Origin: Archivesica marissinica
Lineage: Eukaryota > Mollusca > Bivalvia > Venerida > Vesicomyidae
Reading direction: 5' to 3'
Assembly (NCBI GenBank): GCA_014843695.1
Contig: CM026403.1
Coordinates: forward strand, 47,373,682-47,437,681
Length of the DNA stretch: 64,000 nucleotides
Made by a program: the position numbers and the translations under genes. The notes beneath the pieces were generated by a model. The model was not told the DNA's origin. It ran no database searches and saw only the letters and a program-made list of their open reading frames with translations. Below are positions 41,801 to 53,800 of the stretch, one piece after another; the stretch's first letter is position 1; each line of letters opens with the position of its first letter.

Positions 41801-44800
41801 AGTGTGTATATACCAGTATGTATATGTATATACCAGCATGTGTATGCCAGTATGTATATGCCAGTATGTATATACCAGTATGTATATGTATATACCAGTA
41901 TGTATATACCAGTATGTATATACCAGCATGTATATACCAGCATGTATATACCAGTATGTATATACCAGTATGTATATACCAGCATGTATATACCAGTATG
42001 TATATACCAGTATGTATATACCAGTATGTATATACCAGCATGTATATACCAGTATGTATATACCAGTATGTATATACCAGCATGTATATACCAGTATGTA
42101 TATACCAGTATGTATATACCAGCATGTATATACCAGCATGTATATACCAGTATGTATATACCAGTATGTATATACCAGTATGTATATACCAGTATGTATA
42201 TACCAGTATGTATATACCAGCATGTATATACCAGTATGTATATACCAGTATGTATATACCAGTATATATATATGCCAGTATGTATATACCAGTATGTATA
42301 TACCAGTGTGTATATGCCAGTATGTATATACCAGTGTGTATATACCAGTATGTATATGCCAGTATGTATATGCCAGTATGTATATACCAGTGTGTATATA
42401 CCAGTGTGTATATACCAGTATGTATATACCAGTATGTATATGCCAGTATGTATATACCAGTGTGTATATACCAGTATGTATATGCCAGTATGTATATACC
42501 AGTGTGTATATACCAGTATGTATATGCCAGTATGTATATACCAGTATGTATATGCCAGTATGTATATGCCAGTATGTATATACCAGTGTGTATATACCAG
42601 TGTGTATATGCCAGTATGTATATACCAGTATGTATATGCCAGTATGTATATACCAGTGTGTATATACCAGTGTGTATATATATCAGTATGTATATACCAG
42701 TATGTATATGCCAGTATGTATATACCAGTGAAACCATGTATATACCAGTGTGTATATGCCAGTGTGTATATACCAGTGTGTATATACCAGTGTGTATATA
42801 CCAGTATGTATATGCCAGTATGTATATACCAGTATGTATATGCCAGCATGTATATGTACATGTCAGTATGTATATACCAGCATGTATATACCAGTATGTA
42901 TATACCAGTATGTATATACCAGTATGTATATGCCAATATGTATATGCCAGTATGTATATATGTATATACCAGTATGTATATACCAGTATGTATATACCAG
43001 TATGTATATACCAGTATGTATATGCCAGCATGTATATACCAGCATGTATATACCAGTATGTATATACCAGTATGTATATACCAGTGTGTATATACCAGTG
43101 TGTATATACCAGTGTGTATATGCCAGTATGTATATGCCAATATGTATATACCAGCATGTATATACCAGCATGTATATACCAGTATGTATATACCAATATG
43201 TATATACCAGCATGTATATACCAGTATGTATATACCAGTATGTATATGCCAATATGTATATACCAGCATGTATATACCAGTATGTATATACCAGTATGTA
43301 TATACCAGTGTGTATACCAGTGTGTATATACCAGTATGTATATGCCAGTATGTATATACCAGTATGTATATGCCAGCATGTATATGTACATGTCAGTATG
43401 TATATACCAGCATGTATATACCAGTATGTATATACCAGTATGTATATGCCAATATGTATATACCAGCATGTATATACCAGTATGTATATACCAGTATGTA
43501 TATACCAGCATGTATATACCAGTATGTATATGCCAATATGTATATACCAGCATGTATATACCAGTATGTATATACCAGTGTGTATATACCAGTGTGTATA
43601 TACCAGTATGTATATGCCAGTATGTATATACCAGTATGTATATGCCAGCATGTATATGTACATGTCAGTATGTATATACCAGTATGTATATGCCAGTATG
43701 TATATACCAGTATGTATATGCCAGCATGTATATGCCAATATGTATATACCAGTATGTATATACCAGTGTGTATATACCAGTATGTATATGTGTATACCAG
43801 TATGTATATGCCAGTATGTATATACCAGTATGTATATGTGTATACCAGTATGTATATGCCAGTATGTATATGCCAGCATGTATATGCCACCTATCCCTGT
43901 TATTTATATGTCCCTGTTTCAACAGATTCGAAAACTGAAAAATGAATCGGAGAGCAACAAGAAGGTGTGTGAGGGGATGCGTATGGAAGCTGAGGAGCAA
44001 ATAATCCTTCTCCGACAGCAGATTGTTGCCCTGCGTAAAGCTCTCACAGATGCTCAGAAAGATTCGAATGATGTGAAAAAGCTACTTGATAAAGAGGTAA
44101 GAAAGATGACTGTTGTACACATGGTATCAGAGCCATTCAAAGGACATTGCAACATGAATGTGCATCATCCTTTCCTCTTCCAAGCTGGAGAAACCATTAT
44201 CAAGACAATCAGAATATCTAACATTATTAGCATATTATATTACTTTTAAAATTGGTGGGACATACCACCATCTTGGATTTTTACTATATATTTATGTGCA
44301 CAACACATGTTGGGTAGTAATACGTCTCTAATTGCATCAATGATGACATGTCACTGTTATCATCTTGTTCAATAACAACCTTTTTAGAAATTGCGACAAT
44401 CAGTGGGATAGAAGTGATCAATGAAACAATCAGTGGGAGAGAGGTGATCAATGAAACAATCGGTGGGAGAGAGGTGATCAATGAAACAATCAGTGGGAGA
44501 GAGGTGATCAATGAAACAATCAGTGGGAGAGAGCTGATCAATGAAACAATCAGTGGGAGAGAGCTGATCAATGTAAGTGGGAGAAAAGTGAGCAATGTAA
44601 GTGGGAGAGAGGTGATCAATGAAACAATCAGTGGGAGAAAAGTGATCAATGAAACAATCAGTGGGAGAGAAGTGATCAATGAAACACTTGGTGGGAGAGA
44701 AGTGATCAATGTAAGTGGGAGAGAGGTGATCAATGAAACAATCGGTGGGAGAGAGGTGATCAATGTAAGTGGGAGAGAAGTGATCAATGTAAGTGGGAAA

Positions 44801-47800
44801 GAGGTGATCAATGTAAGTGGGAGAGAAGTGATCAATGTAAGTGGGAGAGAGGTGATCAATGTAAGTGGGAGAGAAGTGATCAATGAAACAATCGGAGGGA
44901 GAAAAGTGATCAATGAAACAATCAGTGGGAGAGAAGTGATCAATGAAACAATCAGTGGGAGAGAAGTGATCAATGAAGCAATCAGTGGGAGAGAGGTGAT
45001 CAATTAAACAATCGGTGGGAGAGAGGTGATCAATGAAACAATCGGTGGGAGAGAGGTGATCAATGAACCAATCAGTGGGAGATAGGTGATCAATGAAACA
45101 ATCAGTGGAAGAGAGGTGATCAATGAAACAATCAGTGGGAGAGAGGTGATCAATTAAACAATCGGTGGGAGAGAGGTGATCAATGAAACAATCGGTGGGA
45201 GAGAGGTGATCAATGAACCAATCAGTGGGAGATAGGTGATCAATGAAACAATCAGTGGAAGAGAGCTGATCAATGAAACAATCAGTGGAAGAGAGGTGAT
45301 CAATGTAAGTGGGAGAGAGGTGATCAATGAAACAATCTGAGGGAGAGAAGTGATCAATGTAAGTGGGAGAGAGGTGATCAATGAAACAATCGGAGGGAGA
45401 GAAGTGATCAATGTAAGTGGGAGAGAGGTGATCAATGAAACAATCGGAGGGAGAGAAGTGATCAATGAAACAATCAGTGGGAGAGAAGTGATCAATGTAA
45501 GTGGGAGAGAGGTGATCAATGAAACAATCGGAGGGAGAGAAGTGACATAATTTAGTAGAATTGATTATTGCACGGTTACATATTTTACACCAGCGTGGAA
45601 ATTAGGAAATAATATTTGTCTCATTTATGTGGAGTAAAGGGTAAAACATGTAAAATCTGGGTACTGATTACTGTTCATTGCTACAGTTAGGCATTGGGTG
45701 TTGAGGCATGATGAATAGCCAACGTTTATTACAATTGGGATAAGGAACAAGCTGAATTCCATTCTAGCATGATAATATAATTCTATTTACGAATAAACGA
45801 TAAATGTGTGTGTTATTGTGTATTCTTGTCTGTTATCTGGCTGAGGGCTTCTTTTACGAAATACCTCCCCTGTAAAATACCTTCTGTATTCCAGTGATAT
45901 CATCATCCAGCTAGTTCCTGTATGGCTGGTTATTAACACTACAAATCCTGCCCAATCATTGTATTCAATTCCAATGTAAAATTGTTAAAAGTTGTGCATA
46001 TTTACGTCCTTAAATAAGATTTTTACAGGGGGAACAATTTAACAGCTGTAGCCATGGTTTATTGCAGATTTAACAGCGGTAGATTTGTTCTTTGTTTGTA
46101 GGATCAAAATATCAAATAATGTTAGAATTTATAATGAATATATTACAGCTTAAGGAGAAGTTAGACAAGACGCATGAAGCCATGCAAAAAGCCAGAAGTC
46201 AGCGACAACTAGAACAAGCCAAACAAGCAAACATTGAAAAGCTGGTAACAATTATTATGTTTATTATAGAATTTTGCATTTGGGCGACTAAATCAGTTAT
46301 TACCTACACATGTTGGAATACTGCACGATTTACCTGTGCATTCAACACTTGAAGAAATGAATAAAGCTACACCTAGTATAAAGACCACTAACTGATCTAG
46401 GAATTGCAGTTTGTGGGGGATGGAGGGTTCTTGCTTCTTAGTAACCTTCACGAAGTGTCCCGAGAGCATACTCCTCAGGCATTTTTTTGAGATGGTTAAA
46501 AGTAATTAGTGCATTTTCGAAAGGTGGCACTATTCACATGTTCTCATGTGATTGTATCCCGCTCTGAGTGGACTAGTGGGTACTTTGATGTTAATCATTT
46601 GCCCGCTGAGTTTGCCGCGGATCAGGATCTATGTTGTTGGCTATTCAGCCAAATGTTTTAGCTCTACTATCTGGATAGCATATCAGACGGCCTGTTCTAT
46701 GCTGTCTGATCTGGCTCTATGCTGTCTGATCTGGTTCTATGCTGTCTGATCTGGTTCTATGCTGTCTGATCTGGCTCTATGCTGTCTGATCTGGCTCTAT
46801 GCTGTCTGATCTGGTTCTATGCTGTCTGATCTGGTTCTATGCTGTCTGATCTGGCGCTATGCTGTCTGATCTGGTTCTATGCTGTCTGATCTGGCTCTAT
46901 GCTGTCTGATCTGCTACTATTCTGTCTGATCTGGTTCTATGCTGTCTGATCTGGTTCTATGCTCTCTGATCTGGCTCTATGCTGTCTGATCTGGCTCTAT
47001 GCTGTCTGATATGGCTCTATGCTGTCTGATCTGCCTCTATGCTGTCTGATCTGGTTCTATGCTGTCTGATCTGCTTCTATGCTGTCTGATCCTATGCTGT
47101 CTGATCTGGCTATATGCTGTCTGATCTGGTTCTATGCAGTCTGATCTGCTACTATTCTGTCTGATCTGGTTCTGTGCTGTCTGATCTGGCTCTATGCTGT
47201 CTGATCTGGTTCTATGCTGTCTGATCTGGTTCTATGCTGTCTGATATGGCTCTTTGCTGTCTGATCTGGATCTATGCTGTCTGATCTGGCTCTATGCTGT
47301 CTGATCTGGTTCTATGCTGTCTGATCTGGCTCTATGCTGTCTGATCTGGCTCTATGCTGTCTGATCTGCTACTATTCTGTCTGATCTGGTTCTATGCTGT
47401 CTGATCTGGCTATATGCTGTCTGATCTGGTTCTATGCTGTCTGATCTGGCTCTATGCTGTCTGATCTGCTACTATGCTGTCTGATCTGGTTCTATGCTGT
47501 CTGATCTGGCTCTATGCTGTCTGATCTGCTACTATTCTGTCTGATCTGGCTCTATGCTGTTTGCAAAAGTTATTTTTATTCGCCGCTAGCTTACAAAGTG
47601 TGAACATGAATGAATGACACTGAATGCAAGCAGTGTTATGTGATAAACTGAATTTACCATCTATGAAGAGTTTGTGATGACAGACACAGAGGATTATAAA
47701 GGTGGTGTTTCATGTATGAACATGGCCCAAAATGTTGTCAGAAAGTGTTCCATATAAGATCGATGATGTATCAGAAGTTGTTTATTAATTTGCAGCTTGA

Positions 47801-50800
47801 GGAATTGCAAGACAAGGAAAATCAACTCCAGTATTTGTCCGAAGAGAAAGATCGCAACGTGAAACAGCACAGCGCGTATCATGACAAAATAAAGAAAGAT
47901 ATAGACACAACACGCAAACAGCTGCTACATGAACGCAATATGAAACTGGATGCCTTCCAGCGGGTCGATGATCTACAAGCTGTGGTAAGTGAGATATATA
48001 CATAGGGACATATGACATGAAAATGGCCATTACATGAACATAACGTCAAACTGGATGCCTTCCAGCGGGTCGATGATCTACAAGCTGTGGTAAGTGAGAT
48101 ATATATATATAGGAACAGGTGACATGAAAACGGCCATTACATGAACATAATGTCAAACTGGATCCCTTCCAGAGGGTCGATTATCTACAATCCATGAGAG
48201 ATATATAAGAACAGTTGATGTATTTACAGTGTAGTTTTGTTTGTTGATGTACTTCCAGTGTAGTTTTGTTTGTTGTTTTACTTACAGTGTAGTTTTATTT
48301 GTTGTTGTACTTCCAGTGTAGTTTTGTTTGTTGTTGTACTTCCAGTGTAGTTTTTGTTTGTTGTTGTACTTCCAGTATAGTTTTGTTTGTTGTTGTACTT
48401 ACAGTGTCATTTTGTTTGTTGATGTACTTACAGTGTCATTTTGTTTGTTGATGTACTTACAGTGTAGTTTTGTTTGTTGTTGTACTTACAGTGTAGTTTT
48501 GTTTGTTGTTGTACTTACAGTGTAGTTTTGTTTGTTGTTGTACTTACAGTGTAGTTTTGTTTGTTGTTGTACTTACAGTTTAGTTTTGTTTGTTGTTGTA
48601 CTTACAGTTTAGTTTTGTTTGTTGCTGTACTTACAGTGTAGTTTTGTTTGTTGGTGTATGTACAGTGTAGTTTTGTTTGTTGTTGTACTTACAGTGTAGT
48701 TTTGTTTGTTGTTGTACTTACAGTGTAGTTTTGTTTGTTGATGTACATACAGTGTAGTTTTGTTTGTTGATGTACATACAGTGTAGTTTTGTTTGTTGTA
48801 CTGTACTTACAGTGTAGTTTTGTTTGTTGTTGTACTTACAGTTTAGTTTTGTTTGTTGGTGTACTTACAGTGTAGTTTTGTTTGTTGGTGTACTTACAGT
48901 GTAGTTTTGTTTGTTGGTGTACTTACAGTATAGTTTTGTTTGTTGTTGTACTTACAGTGTAGTTTTGTTTGTTGGTGTACTTACAGTGTAGTTTTGTTTG
49001 TTGGTGTACTTACAGTGTAGTTTTGTTTGTTGATGTACATACAGTGTAGTTTTGTTTGTTGTACTGTACTTACAGTGTAGTTTCATTTGTTGTTGTACTT
49101 CCAGTGTAGTTTTGTTTGTTGCTGTACTTACAGTGTAGTTTTGTTTGTTGATGTACTTACAGTGTAGTTTTGTTTGTTGGTGTATGTACAGTGTAGTTTT
49201 GTTTGTTGTTGTACTTCCAGTGTAGTTTGTTTGTTGTTGTACTTCCAGTGTAGTTTTGTTTGTTGTTGTACTTCCAGTGTAGTTTTGTTTGTTGTTGTAC
49301 TTCCAGTGTAGTTTTGTTTAGAGCTGCTGAAGTGTTACATGTAGAGTGGACCTGTGTGCAATACCCTCCTCTCTAAGAGTTACATGTAGTGGAAGTTATG
49401 GAGTGGACCCGTCGTGTGCAATACCCTACTCTCTAAGAGTTACAGACCCGTGGGCAATACCATACTCTCTAAGAGTTACAGGTAGAGGAAGCTATGGAGT
49501 GGACCCATCGTGTGCAATACCCTACTCTCTAAGAGTTATAGGTAGTAGAAGTTATGGAGTTGACCTGTGTTCAAATACCCTACTCTCTAAGAGTTACAGG
49601 TAATGGAAGCTATGGAGTGGACCCGTTGTTTGCAATACCCTACTCTCTAGGAAACTATGGAGTGGACCCGTGTGCAATACCCTACTCTCTAAGAGTTACA
49701 GGTAGTGGAAGCTATGGAGTGGACCCGTGTGCAATACCCTCCTCTCTAAGAGTTACATGTAGTGGAAGCTATGGAGTGGACCTGTGTGCAATACCCTCCT
49801 CTCTAAGAGTTACAGGTAGTGGAAGTTATGGAGTGGACCCGTTGTGTGCAATACCCTACTCTCTAAGAGTTACAGGTAGTGGAAGTTATGGAGTGGACCT
49901 GTGTACAATACCCTACTCTCTAGGAAGCTATGGAGTGGACCCATCGTGTGCAATACCCTCCTCTCTAAGAGTTACAGGTAGTGGAAGTTATGGAGTGGAC
50001 CTGTGTACAATACCCTACTCTCTAGGAAGCTATGGAGTGGACCCATCATGTGCAATACCCTACTCTCTAAGAGTTACATGTAGTGGAAGTTATGGAGTGG
50101 ACCTGTGTGCAATACCCTACTCTCTAGGAAGCTATGGAGTGGACCTGTGTGCAATACCCCACTCTCTAAGAGTTACAGGTAGTGGAAGCTATGGAGTGGA
50201 CCTGTGTTCAATACCCTACTCACCTATATACATTATAATCTAAGCCCAGTCTGCATATCTATCATCAATATGCAATATAATCTTGAATGTTTGTGTTGCA
50301 GGTATATGACTATGAATCGTGTGTTAGCAGAACCCAGTCAGCATTTACTCCTGCTACACGTAAGTTATATATGCCATCATTTAGTGCATGGATAACCGGT
50401 TACTCCTGCTACACATAAGTTATATATGCCATCATTTAGTGCATGGATAACCAGTTACTCCTGCTACACATTAGTTATATATGCCATCATTTAGTGCATG
50501 GATAACCAGTTATTCCTGCTACACATAGGTTATATATGCCATCATTTAGTGCATGGATAACCGGTTACTCCTGCTACACATAAGTTATATATGCCATCAT
50601 TTAGTGCATGGATAACCGGTTACTCCTGCTACACATAAGTTATATATGCCATCATTTAGTGCATGGATAACCGGTTACTCATGCTACACAAGTTATATAT
50701 GCCATCATTTAGTGCATGGATAACCAGTTACTCCTGCTACATGTAAGTTATATATGCCATCATTGAGTGCATGGATAACCGGTTACTCCTGCTACACATA

Positions 50801-53800
50801 AGTTATATATGCCATCATTTAGTGCATGGATAACCGGTTACTCCTGCTACACATTAGTTATATATGCCATCATTTAGTGCATGGATAACCGGTTATTCCT
50901 GCTACACATAAGTTATATATGCCATCATTTAGTGCATGGATAACCGGTTACTCCTGCTACACATAAGTTATATATGCCATCATTTAGTGCATGGATAACC
51001 GGTTACTCCTGCTACACATAAGTTATATATGCCATCATTTAGTGCATGGATAACTGGTTATTCCTGCTACACATAAGTTATATATGCCATCATTTAGTGC
51101 ATGGATAACCGGTTATTCCTGCTACACATAGGTTATATATGTCATCATTTAGTGCATGGATAACCGGTTATTCCTGCTACACATAGGTTATATATGCCAT
51201 CATTTAGTGCATGGATAACCGGTTATTCCTGCTACACATAAGTTATATATGCCATCATTTAGTGCATGGATAACCGGTTATTCCTGCTACACATAAGTTA
51301 TATATGCCATCATTTAGTGCATGGATAACCGGTTACTCCTGCTACACATTAGTTATATATGCCATCATTTAGTGCATGGATAACTGGTTACTACTGCTAC
51401 ACATAAGTTATATATGCCATCATTTTGTGCATGGATAACCGGTTACTCCTGCTACACATAAGTTATATATGCCATCATTTTGTGCATGGATAATCTAAAT
51501 AATTTATCATAGAAATATAAGACAGTAATTATAGTATTTGGAATGATTCGCTCCATGGAATATCTTGGTGTGCATCATATTCTAAGTCAACACAGAACTA
51601 GGTTGTGAGCATTTCAGCTATGTTTCAATGGATAATTACTGATTCAGTCCTGCAGTAGCAGGTGGTCGGTTTAAGCAAACATTTCAGCTATGTTTCAATG
51701 GATAATTACTGATTCAGTCCTGCAGTAGCAGGTGGTCGGTTTAAACAAACATTTCAACTATGTTTCAATGGATAATTACTGATTCAGTCCTGCAGTAGCA
51801 GATGGTCGGTTTAAACAAACATTTCAGCTATGTTTCAATGGATAATTACTAGGGATGGCAACGAATGTTCGAATATTGGAATATTCGTTCGAACGTCCGA
51901 ATATTCGAATATTAAAACCATATTCGAATATTAAAAAAAATTCAAATCAAATTTTAATAAATTGCAGTTAAATCATAACTTAAAAGGATATAATTATATG
52001 TTTGTTTAAATTTCAATCAATTAAGTTTCGAAAACAAAGAATGACCCAATGCGTGCCCGAAGGTGCGAAATGTCATCGCGATTTGGCTCCAAATAACAAC
52101 GGAGGGTGATGACATGTTGTTCACACCAATGCTGGCTAGTCTCTTAGATCCTAGGTACAAACGACTGCCGTTTTTAACCTCAGAGCAACGTGGGATAGTT
52201 GAGGAAACGCTAGAAAGTTATGTTGAAGAACTGCCATTACGATTACCGTCGAATGAAAGTGAAATTACAACCAGCAAACCACCGTAAAAGAAGGAAATTA
52301 AGCTTCTTAGTGTATGACACCCCCGAGAAAGAACAATCGGACGAACTAAAATCGTACTTGCTAGAAAAAATGGATCCCCCTGTAAACCCCTAGAATGGTG
52401 GCGATGGAACGAACACACATTCCCAAAAGTGGTGCAAGTCGCAAAGAAAGTACTAGCCGTTCCGGCAACGTCAGTTCCGTCGGAACGTATTTTCACCGCC
52501 GCCGGACTCTTGATAAACAAATTAAAGAATAGATTGTCCAGTGACCTTGTGGACAGCATCATGAATAAAAACAAGCTGCCTAAGGGGTGTGACATGCATG
52601 TAGGTGACACTAACTAGTGTTGTTAAATAGAATGGCCAGCTCTACGGGACTCAGAATATAATGTAAATGTGTTCTATTTGTTTGTGTTTGTTTGTTTGTT
52701 CCAATCTAATATAAAGAGATTGTGTTCACTAATTAAAATTGTTGTAATTTAAATTAGTTTATTTCTTCAAACTTATCCCCATTCAGAGAGCGAAATTTAT
52801 CTTCACAAACCCACCAAGTCAACAAGCGGAGTTGTTTGTCAATCAACACAAGCCGCATATTTAAAACGCCGACAGTAGACTTCACGTTTACATAATTCTA
52901 ACATGCCACCACTTTCAATAGAACGGTGTTGGTAAAATCTTTATCTCAACCAGACGATCAGAATATAGTATCAACCACGCATAAAGATCCCGCCTTTACG
53001 CGCCTTCATCACTTGCTCTGCCCAGGGTTAGGGTCAAAACGCGTGGTTGATGTCATTATTCAGTTGGGTGGTTGAGAAAAAGGCTTACCAACTGTGTTAC
53101 CTGTCAGCGATGCAAGACTAAAGTGGAAATGATAAGTTGGAGAAATTTGCGAATATTCGAATATTCGTTCGGAAGGTCATCCGAATATTCGAATATCACA
53201 ATCACCATTCGTTGCCATCCCTAATAATTACTGATTCAGTCCTGCAGTAGCAGGTGGTTTAAACAAACATTTCAACTGAAATAGAATCTTTGGAAGATAT
53301 TCATGCAAAGATGGATTATTTACATATATCAGTAGTATTGAAACTTATAATATTGCAAATTATATATTCATCACAACACATTAAAACAATTATACAGTTT
53401 GGAATTTCTAAGTTGAAAGTAAAACATGTCTTATATTGAAACAATTATGAAGCGCATCTTGTTCTTATGTCACAGCATCCACTGGTAGAAGATCACGTGC
53501 TCAGTCTGCCCACAAGAGTCATCCAACGAGTCGAGGCACGCCATCATCTGGTCTGTTCCCACCAGCCATCATCTGGCCAAATAACAGAACTCTCACTCCA
53601 GACATGGGAGCTCTCAATAACGAACCAACCAAGAAAATACAAAGACCAAAAACTGTAAGTTACTTTATTTATCAATGAGTCATTGTTCTGCAATGTAAGA
53701 CCTCTACACTGCTACAATATTGTACTATATTACAGTTGGGTATTTCAATCTATATAGTAAGACCTCTACACTGCTACAATATGGTACTATATTACAGTTA

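Noticed and set aside
41336..43945. 869-codon open frame
   Set aside because: It is read-through of the 14-bp array in an intron; the unit contains no stop, and the neighbouring frames are equally open.
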